A program made the position numbers and the translations under genes. The notes under the pieces are model-generated. The model saw nothing but the letters and a program-made list of their open reading frames with translations. It was not told the DNA's origin and did no database searches. Shown here in pieces: positions 26,616 through 35,058 of a stretch of DNA of 36,267 nt. The stretch is taken from positions 1 through 36,267 of the forward strand of contig CAIKGD010000069.1 of assembly GCA_903826865.1 (NCBI GenBank), given 5' to 3'. This stretch comes from an uncultured Verrucomicrobiota bacterium. GTDB lineage: Bacteria > Verrucomicrobiota > Kiritimatiellia > Kiritimatiellales > Tichowtungiaceae. Numbering within the stretch: position 1 is the first letter of the stretch; every line of letters starts with the position of its first letter.

Positions 26616-27476
26616 GTGAAAAATTCCCTGGCAAAAAAGGTATTCGGGCGGGTTTCCATCACGCATGGACTCGTAATCTTGCTGACAATTTTTCTATCGT
26701 CTTTCCGCGGATGCACTCCGAAATCGAAAGACGTTACCCTTGTTGATCTTTCCGGGGCCCCGGCCCCAGCTTCCGAGCCCGAACCTGCGGCGGCTCCTGA
26801 GCCGGAAATCAGGTCTGCCGAACAAAAACCGAAGCCAAAACCCGAGTTGAAGCCTGAAAAAAAATTGTTGCCTAAACCGGTTGTCACGAATACCCCGCCT
26901 AAAAAAGCCGAAACTAACTCGCCGCCAAAAAAACCGGAGAGTAAAAAGCCGGCTGTTACCAATGCTGCGCCTAAAAAAGCCGAAACCAACGCTCCCGCCA
27001 AAACAAAAACAGAAGCGGAAAAACTGGCGGCCATCCGTCAGGACAATCGGGTGCCGAATCCAAACGCAAAAGCCAACACATTAACACGCCCATCCATCGA
27101 CTACAGTGGACTTAGAAATGCCCTTAACAGCTCGGCAACAGGTTCGGGATCAGGGCCAAGCTCAGGATCAAGCTCAGGGACGGGCTCGGGTTCCGCCGGC
27201 GGGATGTACAGCCCGTTTGCCGGTTACTATGACAGTATTAAACAGCAAATGTATGCCGTGTGGCAGCAACCGGCAGGAGTCGGTCTGCGCGCAATTGCCG
27301 CCGTCCGGGTTGAGCGCGACGGAACAGTTTCCTTAAAGTCCATCACCCTCCGTTCTGGCAATGGCGCGTTTGATCAATCCGTGCAAAACGCCCTGAATGC
27401 TACCGTTCGGCTCCCTATACCGCCCGCTGACCTGCCCGACCGCACTATTTCCATCGAATTTTTACTTTCCGATTAA
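26616..27476 (+). CDS. tolA: TolA-like energy transducer with TonB-type C-terminus
   Basis: 286 aa, GTG start. N-terminal membrane anchor ~14-31 (I-T-H-G-L-V-I-L-L-T-I-F-L). Residues ~45-140 are a Pro/Lys/Glu/Ala-rich spacer with repeated P-P-K-K-A/P-E-T-N/S blocks. Residues ~172-195 are a Gly/Ser-only linker (encoded by 27142-27200, degenerate hexamer-like DNA repeats). The last ~85 residues (Y-D-S-I-K-Q-Q-M-Y-A-V-W, then A-A-V-R-V-E-R-D-G-T-V and S-I-E-F-L) fit the TonB C-terminal fold. Position in the operon makes it the TolA equivalent bridging inner and outer membrane. The name is by role; the long Ala-rich helix of enterobacterial TolA is absent. Confidence 0.82.
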   Translation: MKNSLAKKVFGRVSITHGLVILLTIFLSSFRGCTPKSKDVTLVDLSGAPAPASEPEPAAAPEPEIRSAEQKPKPKPELKPEKKLLPKPVVTNTPPKKAETNSPPKKPESKKPAVTNAAPKKAETNAPAKTKTEAEKLAAIRQDNRVPNPNAKANTLTRPSIDYSGLRNALNSSATGSGSGPSSGSSSGTGSGSAGGMYSPFAGYYDSIKQQMYAVWQQPAGVGLRAIAAVRVERDGTVSLKSITLRSGNGAFDQSVQNALNATVRLPIPPADLPDRTISIEFLLSD

Positions 27477-27514
27477 AGTTTAAAAAACACCGTCATGTGT
27501 TATTATATTCGACT

Positions 27515-28477
27515 ATGAAGACAATTTGTTTAATTGCTTTGTCGGCTGTGTATATTTCTGCGTTGGCATCGGTGCTTCCTTTTACAGAACCGTTTGAAAC
27601 TCCCGCCGTAACAAATGGAGCCATTAACGGCCAAAACGAATGGATGCTCACCGGCGGAACCAATGCCATCGTCCAGACTGATGCTGTTCAGAGCGGATCA
27701 CAGGCGCTTAAGATACAGAATTCGCAGGTTGCTCATGCGCTTTCCAACACGCAAAACTCTGTCTGGCTCAGTTTTCACGCCCGTATCACTGCCGCGCCGG
27801 ATATAAATCCCGTTGTAACCAACGCCAATACCAGCATTGCCTTTTTTGTAGACACCAACCGGTATCTGGTGGTCTATAGCGGCACCAATCAGATCGTGCT
27901 CTCCAGCCAAATACCGGTCGCTGTCTGGACCCGCTTTGATATTTACTGTGATTATGCCCGCACCAACTGGATGATCAGCGTTAATGGAACTAATGCGGCA
28001 TATGGATTGTCGCTTTATTCTGATAATCGGCAGCTCCAATCTGTTCTGATAGACAACAACAGCACAAATGCCGTCTATTTTGATGAACTGGCTGTGCAGG
28101 AAGTTGAACCGACAAATCTTGTGGCGAATATTGACAAAGACCGCGACGGGCTTCCGGACTGGTGGGAGCAGCACTATTTCGGCAGCATCACGAATGCTGC
28201 GACTAATTCGGTGGGGTCAAACGGCTTAACCCTCCTGCAATCGTATATCGCCGGACTCAACCCCGGTGATGCAGCAGATACCTTTGATCTCACCCGGCTG
28301 GCTGAAAAAAAATTCAGTTGGGTTCGCAAATCCGGACGGCAGTATGATGTATACTGGACTTCCAATCTCACCTCCGGGTTCACCTATATTGAAACGGCCG
28401 CCGGAAGTGAGTTTGAAGATACGTCCACAAACCGCACCTTGAAACCTTCCGGATTCTATCAGATCCGTGTACATTAA
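27515..28477 (+). CDS. Secreted protein with Ca-binding-like DxDxDGLPDWWE module
   Basis: 320 aa from the ATG at 27515, chosen for its signal peptide (M-K-T-I-C-L-I-A-L-S-A-V-Y-I-S-A-L-A-S). Residues ~25-195 look like a concanavalin/LamG-type beta-sandwich, rich in Asn/Thr (G-S-Q-A-L-K-I, V-W-L-S-F-H-A-R, W-T-R-F-D-I-Y, Y-F-D-E-L). Residues ~208-250 hold D-K-D-R-D-G-L-P-D-W-W-E-Q-H-Y-F-G-S and L-T-L-L-Q-S-Y-I-A-G-L-N-P-G-D, an EF-hand/thrombospondin-3-like module common in secreted proteins of Verrucomicrobiota and Kiritimatiellota. The C-terminal ~60 residues form a further small beta domain. No ribosome-binding site is obvious. It sits between tolA and tolB, where no such gene is expected. 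Confidence 0.75.
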   Translation: MKTICLIALSAVYISALASVLPFTEPFETPAVTNGAINGQNEWMLTGGTNAIVQTDAVQSGSQALKIQNSQVAHALSNTQNSVWLSFHARITAAPDINPVVTNANTSIAFFVDTNRYLVVYSGTNQIVLSSQIPVAVWTRFDIYCDYARTNWMISVNGTNAAYGLSLYSDNRQLQSVLIDNNSTNAVYFDELAVQEVEPTNLVANIDKDRDGLPDWWEQHYFGSITNAATNSVGSNGLTLLQSYIAGLNPGDAADTFDLTRLAEKKFSWVRKSGRQYDVYWTSNLTSGFTYIETAAGSEFEDTSTNRTLKPSGFYQIRVH

Positions 28478-28546
28478 CAGGCGAAAGCCGGTTCCCCGGA
28501 AAAATCCGCTTCCATCTTCGGAATCATTACGTTAAGGATAGACCCC

Positions 28547-29746
28547 ATGAAAAGGTGTCTGCTTATTTCTTTTTGTCTGGTTCTGATCGCGCCGGCAATC
28601 CCTGCCCAGGTGCGTGTCGTTAAGTCTGCTGACCGCAAGATTGCCATTGATCTTTCCGGCCTGCGCACAGCGGGCGATCCTGCTTCACAGACGTTTTCCA
28701 AAACGCTGGAAAAAGATCTGCAGCTTTCGGGCTGGTTTGATCCGGTGCGCGGCGGAGGGGAAATCAGGATAAACGGAACAGTTGAGCCCTCCGGCGGCGA
28801 TCTGAAAGCCGGCTGTCAGGTTCTGCGCCTGCATGATCAAGCCGTGCTGCTTTCCAAAAATTACGACATGCAGATTGCCCAGACCCGTGCGCTCGCCCAT
28901 CGTATGGCGGATGATATTGTTGAGGCCGTCACCGGCCACAAAGGATTTGCTTCCATGCGTATCGTGCTGATCGGCAACCGCACCGGAAAAAAAGAACTCT
29001 ACCTTTGCGATGGAGCCGGCGGGGAAGTGCGGCCGCTCACCGGTGAGGGAAAAATTGTGGTAGGACCAAGCTGGGGCCCGGACGGGAAAAGTGTCATTTA
29101 TACCTCCTACATACGCGATTTCCCCGATATCTGCCGGATTGACCTGACCCGCAACCGTCGTGAAGTGCTGGCGAACTACGGCGGACTGAACACCGGCTCG
29201 GCGATTTCACCGGACGGTAAAGATCTGGCGCTGATTCTCTCAAAAGACGGCAATCCTGAGCTTTACATCAAAAACCTTCGCAGCGGAAAACTGACCCGTT
29301 TGACCAATTCCGCACGCGCCACTGAAGCCAGCCCGTCGTGGTCGCCGGACGGACAATATCTGGTCTATGTCTCCGACCATAGCGGAAAACCCCAACTCTA
29401 CATTCTCCCCCGCGAAGGCGGCACACCGAAGCGTATCAGCACCCGTGGAACTGAAAACGTCGCCCCCGACTGGGGAGCCAACGGCCTGATTGCCTGCTCC
29501 AGCCGAACCGGCGGAAGTTACACTATTGCCGTCATCCAGCCGTCCTCCGGGCAAACCACCTATCTGGTCAGCGATGGTGCGGATTATGAAGACCCTTCAT
29601 GGGCTCCGGACGGGCGGCATATCGTCGCAGCCCGTTCCGTTAATTACCAATCATCAATCTACCTCCTTGACACAGTTAGCGACCGTCCGGTAGCTTTACT
29701 TCAAGGTAGCGGAAGCTGGTATTCGCCAGCTTGTTCGGCGCAGTAG
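28547..29746 (+). CDS. tolB: TolB, periplasmic Tol-Pal beta-propeller protein
   Basis: 399 aa with signal peptide (M-K-R-C-L-L-I-S-F-C-L-V-L-I-A-P-A, cleavage near A-Q). Residues ~22-130 are the TolB N-terminal domain (F-S-K-T-L-E-K-D-L-Q-L-S-G-W-F). Residues ~140-395 are propeller blades with repeated W-S-P-D-G/W-G-P-D-G/W-A-P-D-G motifs and the normal end G-S-G-S-W-Y-S-P. It links Pal to the inner-membrane complex. Good ribosome-binding site AAGGA 8 nt upstream. The last codons contain a 7-bp inverted repeat AAGCTGG-TATTCG-CCAGCTT (about 29711-29730). Confidence 0.93.
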   Translation: MKRCLLISFCLVLIAPAIPAQVRVVKSADRKIAIDLSGLRTAGDPASQTFSKTLEKDLQLSGWFDPVRGGGEIRINGTVEPSGGDLKAGCQVLRLHDQAVLLSKNYDMQIAQTRALAHRMADDIVEAVTGHKGFASMRIVLIGNRTGKKELYLCDGAGGEVRPLTGEGKIVVGPSWGPDGKSVIYTSYIRDFPDICRIDLTRNRREVLANYGGLNTGSAISPDGKDLALILSKDGNPELYIKNLRSGKLTRLTNSARATEASPSWSPDGQYLVYVSDHSGKPQLYILPREGGTPKRISTRGTENVAPDWGANGLIACSSRTGGSYTIAVIQPSSGQTTYLVSDGADYEDPSWAPDGRHIVAARSVNYQSSIYLLDTVSDRPVALLQGSGSWYSPACSAQ

Positions 29747-29775
29747 AAACAAGTTAACAGCGAGGTCTAGTTGTC

Positions 29776-30297
29776 ATGAAGAAAAGTACGTCATTTATTA
29801 CAGTTATATGTGTATTGCTGGCTGCCTCATCTCTCACGGGCTGTAAAAGCCTGTTTAAGAAAAAGAATCCGGCCGGCGTTTACGGCTCAAGCGGCCTGTA
29901 TGGTGACGGTGCTGGCGGATCTCTTGCCATGGGCGACCGTTTTACGGGCGGCACGGAACATCCCGGTATGTTCACTCCGGTTTACTTCGATTATGACAGC
30001 TCCCAGGTAGCCGATGGCGAGCGCTCAAAAATAGAAACCGTTTCACAGCACCTCAAACAGAACAACGCAGTTGCGGTAATCGTCGAAGGCAATTGCGATG
30101 AACGCGGCAGCAATGAATACAATCTCGCTCTGGGTGAACGCCGCGCACAGGCCATTCGTGCTTATCTGGCCGGTCTCGGCATCGGCTCGGAACGCATTCA
30201 GACCAAGAGCTACGGCGAAGAAAAACCGGTCAATCCGGGACATGACGAAGCGGCCTGGGCTGCTAACCGTCGCGGCGAATTCGTGCTCTATTACTAG
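29776..30297 (+). CDS. pal: Pal, peptidoglycan-associated outer-membrane lipoprotein
   Basis: 173 aa. Lipobox L-T-G-C with lipidated Cys23. A Gly-rich linker covers 35-60. The OmpA-like peptidoglycan-binding domain from ~65 has Y-F-D-Y-D-S-S, V-E-G-N-C-D-E-R-G-S-N-E-Y-N (diaminopimelate-binding loop) and L-G-E-R-R-A-Q-A-I-R-A-Y-L. Typical Pal length and last gene of the tol set. It anchors the outer membrane to the wall and needs TolB for recycling. Confidence 0.94.
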   Translation: MKKSTSFITVICVLLAASSLTGCKSLFKKKNPAGVYGSSGLYGDGAGGSLAMGDRFTGGTEHPGMFTPVYFDYDSSQVADGERSKIETVSQHLKQNNAVAVIVEGNCDERGSNEYNLALGERRAQAIRAYLAGLGIGSERIQTKSYGEEKPVNPGHDEAAWAANRRGEFVLYY

Positions 30298-30329
30298 CAC
30301 GGGCCGCGCTCCCCTGAAGCGACCTTTAC

Positions 30330-31511
30330 ATGCTGAGTTCCATTCTACAGCTTTCAGCGGCGGCACAGCTGCCTTTGGCGCAAGCCGGGCAGCTGTTGCT
30401 TGTAGTGGTTGTTTCGTTTGCGGTTATCACCTTGATCAGCAGTACGTACCGCTTCCACCGGATGATCCAGCTCAGCGAGACGGCACTCACTACTGTTGAA
30501 GACTGCGATGACTTCTTCTTCGTTCAAGTCACTCGCTATCTAAGCAAAATCAACCGCACAGCCTCAGGCTTCGGCGTTTTCATTGTGCAGTTCCGCACCG
30601 GGGCACCGAATAAGCGGCGCGTGCAGGAAGACCTGCTTAACGAACTTAAAAAATATGTCCGGAATGCAGACGATAAAGTCTGCCTTTTCCGCGACGATTG
30701 CGTGACGGCCATAATCGACTCCGAGGAAACCAACATGCCCGCTGTGGCGCAACGTATAACAGCCGACCTGAAAAAAGTCGCGTCCGCTGTCTCCGGCGTG
30801 AATGTCTTCCGCGTCGGCATCAGCAGCTTTCCCATGCATGGCGCCACCACACAGCAACTCATTGATACAGCAACCGGCGCACTCGAAACCGCAGGATTTG
30901 AAGATCCGCTCCCGTTCCGCATAGCCCCTGCACAGGAAACAACAAAGATGGAAAAGACTTCCGGGGAAATCGGCGCGCTAAGCCGGGAGGATAAAAACGC
31001 TGCGCTAGATCCTCTCACCGGCGTACTCAAGCCTACCGTCGTCGGTTCCTACATGCGCAAATACCTCGACGAAATCCGCCGGCAAAAAAAACCGGCCGTT
31101 CTGCTCTGCATCGGCATCAACCGCATCGATCAGATCATACAGCTACACGGCGAAGCGGCAGCCGACGACGTAATCGCCGGTGTCAGCAAAGTGCTCCAAC
31201 GACTGACACGGGACTGCGATCTCGTCGGGCGCTTTCACCGTGATGATTTTATCGTGCTCTCCCCCTGCACCCTTCAGCAGGGTCAAATGATTGCCACCCG
31301 TCTGCGCGAGGCCGCTCAGAAAGAGGTTTTTATCTCCGGCGGCAAGCAAATCAAAGCCGCTGTCAGTATTGGCATCACCGCACATCCGCAACACGGCCGC
31401 AACCTGCGCACTCTATTCAGCGGAGCGCACCGGGCGCTTGAGGTCGTCCGTGACTGGAATACCACGGCCTGTCTGGTGTATGATCCCGCGCAACACGCAA
31501 AAAAAGATTAA
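30330..31511 (+). CDS. Membrane-anchored protein with two degenerate GGDEF domains
   Basis: 393 aa. One membrane helix at ~19-38. First GGDEF-fold at ~75-200 (G-F-G-V-F-I-V-Q-F strand, L-F-R-D-D-C at 119-124 in place of the signature, R-V-G-I-S-S-F-P at 161-168). Second at ~225-385, opening D-P-L-T-G-V-L-K (227-234), with I-G-I-N-R-I-D-Q-I-I and R-F-H-R-D-D-F (301-307) where G-G-D-E-F is expected, then V-S-I-G-I-T-A-H-P. Both catalytic loops have lost the glycines, so cyclic-di-GMP synthesis is unlikely; binding or structural roles are possible. It follows pal by 32 nt and precedes pdxJ by 2 nt, hence the same transcript. Confidence 0.82.
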   Translation: MLSSILQLSAAAQLPLAQAGQLLLVVVVSFAVITLISSTYRFHRMIQLSETALTTVEDCDDFFFVQVTRYLSKINRTASGFGVFIVQFRTGAPNKRRVQEDLLNELKKYVRNADDKVCLFRDDCVTAIIDSEETNMPAVAQRITADLKKVASAVSGVNVFRVGISSFPMHGATTQQLIDTATGALETAGFEDPLPFRIAPAQETTKMEKTSGEIGALSREDKNAALDPLTGVLKPTVVGSYMRKYLDEIRRQKKPAVLLCIGINRIDQIIQLHGEAAADDVIAGVSKVLQRLTRDCDLVGRFHRDDFIVLSPCTLQQGQMIATRLREAAQKEVFISGGKQIKAAVSIGITAHPQHGRNLRTLFSGAHRALEVVRDWNTTACLVYDPAQHAKKD

Positions 31512-31513
31512 GC

Positions 31514-32248
31514 ATGAACCGTTCTCTAAAGCTGGGTGTCAACATTGACCATGTCGCGACCCTGCGGCAGGCGCGGGGCACACTCTACCCCGACCCCCTT
31601 GAAGCTGCAAAAGTCTGCGCAAAAGCCGGTGCGGTCAGCATCACCGCCCACCTGCGTGAAGACCGCCGGCATATTCAGGATGCCGATATCTACCGGCTCA
31701 GCAAGGCCTGCCCGCTTCCCCTTAACCTCGAAATGGCCAACGCTGAAGAAATCATCCGTATCGCACTCGACGTCAAGCCGGCCGAAATCTGCCTCGTCCC
31801 CGAAAAACGGCAGGAACTCACCACCGAAGGCGGCCTCGATGTCATTAAAAATTTTCAGGCATTAGAAGAAACCGTCAGCCGGCTTCAGGACAACGGCTCG
31901 GTCGTCAGCCTTTTTGTCGAGCCGGATCCAAAAACGCTCGAAGCCTGCGCAAAAACCGGAGCACGGGTTGTTGAACTGCACACCGGATCATTCTGCGACG
32001 CCACCGATCCGGCCAAAGCGGAAATGCTCCTGAAAAAACTAATCGGCGGCGCACAGTGTGCGCATGACCTTGGCTTGCAGGTCAACGCCGGCCATGGCAT
32101 CAACCTCGCCAATATCGCTGGCATTCTGAAAATGCCCCATCTGGATACCCTTAACATCGGCCACAGCATTATAGCCCGTGCCGTTTTCCATGGGCTGGAA
32201 AATGCAGTTCGCGAAATGATCGCCGCTATGTCAGAATACAAAGCATGA
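31514..32248 (+). CDS. pdxJ: Pyridoxine 5'-phosphate synthase
   Basis: 244 aa, normal length. It condenses 3-amino-2-oxopropyl phosphate with 1-deoxyxylulose 5-phosphate to pyridoxine 5'-phosphate in the DXP-dependent vitamin B6 route. Signatures: G-V-N-I-D-H-V-A-T-L-R-Q-A-R (8-21), H-L-R-E-D-R-R-H-I (47-55), L-E-M-A, E-L-H-T-G, N-A-G-H-G and L-N-I-G-H-S-I. The stop overlaps the next start by 4 bp (ATGA). The usual acpS neighbour is missing between pdxJ and the NAD(P)HX repair gene. Confidence 0.96.
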   Translation: MNRSLKLGVNIDHVATLRQARGTLYPDPLEAAKVCAKAGAVSITAHLREDRRHIQDADIYRLSKACPLPLNLEMANAEEIIRIALDVKPAEICLVPEKRQELTTEGGLDVIKNFQALEETVSRLQDNGSVVSLFVEPDPKTLEACAKTGARVVELHTGSFCDATDPAKAEMLLKKLIGGAQCAHDLGLQVNAGHGINLANIAGILKMPHLDTLNIGHSIIARAVFHGLENAVREMIAAMSEYKA

Positions 32249-33753
32249 AAACCGTTTCTGCGGCGGAAATGCGCGAACTCGACCGGCGCACCATTGAAAG
32301 CGGCACGCCGGGCGAAGAGCTTATGCGCCGCGCCGGACAGGGCGTCGCCGATATCGCCGGCGATGTACTTGCCAGCCGCGGCGGACATTCGATTCTGCTG
32401 ATCGCCGGAACCGGCAACAATGGCGGCGACGTCTTCGCCGCCGCCACGTCACTCTCTGAAACCGACCTCGATATCGAAGTCTGGATCTGCGGATCGCAGA
32501 GTCACATCAAAGGCGATGCACAACTCCATCTCAAAAAAATGACGCGCGCCGGTATCATCCCCAAAGAAGTTCGCAGCGCGAACGACCTTTCCCCGAAAAC
32601 GTGGCCCGACCTGATTGTAGATGGACTGCTCGGTACCGGCTCCAAAGGCGCGCCGCGCAGCTTCATGGGCCCGCTCATTGAATGGATCAACAACGAAGCG
32701 CAGCACGCCTTTGTGATTTCCATAGATATTCCGTCCGGCATTGATGCAGACAGCGGTATCGCCGCCGGGCCTGCCGTCAAAGCCGACCTTACCGTCACCA
32801 TGGGCCTGCCGAAAACCGGACTCATCCGCCCCGAAGCGCTTCCATACGTCGGAACTGTTGAAACCGTTGACATCGGTATTCCGCTCGAATTTATTGAAGA
32901 CACTGAAGGTTGCGAAGAAGCGGTGCTGATTGACCGCTCCGATCTTTTTATACCGCGTCGCGAACGTGACAGCCATAAAGGAACGTACGGTCACGTCCTG
33001 CTCATCGGCGGTTCAAAAGGGTTCACCGGGGCCATTGCCATGGCTGCGCGTGCGGCAGTCCGCTCCGGCACAGGGCTGGTGAGTGTGCTGACCCCCGAAG
33101 AGGTTTATCCGATCATCGCGCTCGCCGCCGGGCCCGAAGTAATGGTTCATCCGTTTTCAAACTCAGGAAGCGTTCCGAAGCTTTTTTCAAAGCATTGGAA
33201 CAAGTGCAGCGCAGTTTTGATCGGCCCCGGTCTTGGCCGCTCAAATGAAACCCTCGCGCTGGTCGAAGCACTGCTTGAAACCTGCGGCGTTCCATTGGTG
33301 CTCGACGCCGACGCACTCTGCGTTGCACCTGAAAAAATCGCCGCCGCCAAATGCCCCGTGGTTCTCACGCCCCACCCCGGCGAATTTGAACGGCTCTTCG
33401 GCAGACCTGTCACCGAACGCTGGACACAGGCAAAAGAAGCCACCTACAAAACCGGACAGACCATTATTTTAAAAGGCTCCGGTACCGTAGTTGCCGCAAA
33501 GGGCAAAAAGCTGGCGGTCAATCTGACCGGCAATCCCGGCATGGCCACCGGCGGTTCCGGCGACGTATTGGCGGGGCTGCTGACAGGCCTGCTCGGACAG
33601 GGAATGGAAACATTTGATGCGGCGATGACGGCGGTTTATTTGCATGGCATCGCGGGAGATATCGCAGCGCATGATTGTACGCAGTCTGCTTTGGTTGCCA
33701 CCGATATCATCGAAGCCCTGCCCGACGCGTTCCGCTTTCTTCAGTCGCGCTGA
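32245..33753 (+). CDS. nnr: Bifunctional NAD(P)HX epimerase/dehydratase
   Basis: 502 aa. The N-terminal YjeF/NnrE epimerase part (~1-215) has G-T-G-N-N-G-G-D-V (55-63) and D-I-P-S-G-I-D-A-D. The C-terminal NnrD ADP/ATP-dependent dehydratase (~235-500), ribokinase-like, has G-T-Y-G-H-V, G-P-G-L-G-R, L-T-P-H-P-G-E-F and the catalytic T-G-G-S-G-D-V-L-A-G. It repairs hydrated NADH and NADPH. Translationally coupled to pdxJ. Its TGA abuts the stop of the convergent pfk gene with no spacer. Confidence 0.95.
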   Translation: MKTVSAAEMRELDRRTIESGTPGEELMRRAGQGVADIAGDVLASRGGHSILLIAGTGNNGGDVFAAATSLSETDLDIEVWICGSQSHIKGDAQLHLKKMTRAGIIPKEVRSANDLSPKTWPDLIVDGLLGTGSKGAPRSFMGPLIEWINNEAQHAFVISIDIPSGIDADSGIAAGPAVKADLTVTMGLPKTGLIRPEALPYVGTVETVDIGIPLEFIEDTEGCEEAVLIDRSDLFIPRRERDSHKGTYGHVLLIGGSKGFTGAIAMAARAAVRSGTGLVSVLTPEEVYPIIALAAGPEVMVHPFSNSGSVPKLFSKHWNKCSAVLIGPGLGRSNETLALVEALLETCGVPLVLDADALCVAPEKIAAAKCPVVLTPHPGEFERLFGRPVTERWTQAKEATYKTGQTIILKGSGTVVAAKGKKLAVNLTGNPGMATGGSGDVLAGLLTGLLGQGMETFDAAMTAVYLHGIAGDIAAHDCTQSALVATDIIEALPDAFRFLQSR

Positions 33754-35049
33754 TTATGCATTCACCATGCGGGCGGGCTGATGCGTCGTCTGCAAGACCG
33801 CCTGCCAGTTCCATCCGTGAGGATCAACCAGTTTGCGCGCGCCGATCATAGGGAAAGGCATATGCACAAGACGGTTGTTGTGCAAGCCGACCACCATACC
33901 GGTTTTACCGGCCATCGCAGCGTGCATTGCATTGTACCCGAGAGAAAGACAGTATTCCGCATCATTGGCATTGGCCGGCGTACTGCGGATCAAATAACTG
34001 GGATCAAAATATTTGATGTTGATTTCGCAGTTCTTTCCGGCAAACCAGCGATACATTTCGTCGCGCAGGAAAGTTCCAATGTCGGCCAGCTTTTTATTGC
34101 CGGATTTATCTTTGGCTTCTGCCTGCGCAAACAGATTCTGTCCGGCACCTTCGGCAACCACCACCACCGCGTGGTCTTTGCGTTCCAGCCGCTGACGAAG
34201 GTGTTCAAAAAAACCGTTCGAACCGTCAATATCAAACGGCACTTCCGGAATCAGGCAGAAATTGACGTTGCTGTTAGAGGTAGCGGTCGAAGAGGCAATC
34301 CAGCCCGACTCGCGCCCCATCAGTTTAACCAGCCCGACGCCATGCCGGTAGGCTTTAGCCTCTGCATGAGCGCAGTTGACTACGCCCCAGGCTCCTTGCA
34401 CAGCCGTTTCATAGCCGAACGACCGCTCAATCAGACCGATATCATTATCAATCGTCTTGGGCACACCGATAACGGCAATCTGAATCCCTTGCGCTTCGAT
34501 CTCCTCCTGAATGGATCGCGCGCCGCGCAACGTGCCATCGCCGCCGACCGTGATGAGGATGTCCACCTTGTAATGACGCAGCGAACGGACGATCTCCTTG
34601 ACATCCTGCGGGCCGCGCGAAGATTTCAGAATAGTGCCGCCTTTTTCATGAATGTCGTCGGTGTTATCGGTATCCAGTTCGACCGGTGGATGGAAATATT
34701 TAGAAACCAATCCTTCGTAACCGTACTGAAAACCTAAAACCCGCTTCACGCCGTAGCCTTCAATCGCACAGAAAGTCACCGCACGGATAACGTCATTAAG
34801 TCCCGGACAGAGCCCGCCGCAAGTCACCACGCCGACGGTTACATCCTCCGGCTTGAAATAAATCTTTTCGCGGGCCCCCGCCCGCTGAAAATATTCGATT
34901 TCATCCACCGAGGAGCCGGCCGGGTAATCCAGCGAATGCACCCGGTAAATCACTCCGTTATCGTCATTAAAAAAATTCTGCTGCTGAGCCAGAAACGGCG
35001 AATCAATTTTGCACTCGCCCAGCGTATCAATTGGAATAATTTTACCCAT
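33754..35049 (-). CDS. pfkA: 6-phosphofructokinase, long 'clade X'/TP0108-type
   Basis: 431 aa, longer than the ~320-aa E. coli enzyme. G-V-V-T-C-G-G-L-C-P-G-L-N-D-V (73-87) binds nucleotide. G-G-D-G-T has Gly at the position (E. coli Gly104) that indicates ATP rather than pyrophosphate as donor. P-K-T-I-D-N-D-I carries Lys at E. coli position 124, so it is the mixed Gly/Lys type known from ATP-dependent plant, protist and spirochaete enzymes. M-G-R-E-S-G-W-I-A is the fructose 6-phosphate site. The N-terminal ~65 residues are an extension. The start lies 9 nt downstream of the pheS stop, so pheS and pfkA share a transcript. Confidence 0.92.
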   Translation of the reverse strand: MGKIIPIDTLGECKIDSPFLAQQQNFFNDDNGVIYRVHSLDYPAGSSVDEIEYFQRAGAREKIYFKPEDVTVGVVTCGGLCPGLNDVIRAVTFCAIEGYGVKRVLGFQYGYEGLVSKYFHPPVELDTDNTDDIHEKGGTILKSSRGPQDVKEIVRSLRHYKVDILITVGGDGTLRGARSIQEEIEAQGIQIAVIGVPKTIDNDIGLIERSFGYETAVQGAWGVVNCAHAEAKAYRHGVGLVKLMGRESGWIASSTATSNSNVNFCLIPEVPFDIDGSNGFFEHLRQRLERKDHAVVVVAEGAGQNLFAQAEAKDKSGNKKLADIGTFLRDEMYRWFAGKNCEINIKYFDPSYLIRSTPANANDAEYCLSLGYNAMHAAMAGKTGMVVGLHNNRLVHMPFPMIGARKLVDPHGWNWQAVLQTTHQPARMVNA

Positions 35050-35058
35050 GGATGCCCG

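Noticed and set aside
29711-29730. Hairpin at the end of tolB as a terminator
   Set aside because: It lies inside the coding end of tolB, has no T-tract, and pal follows directly in the same operon.
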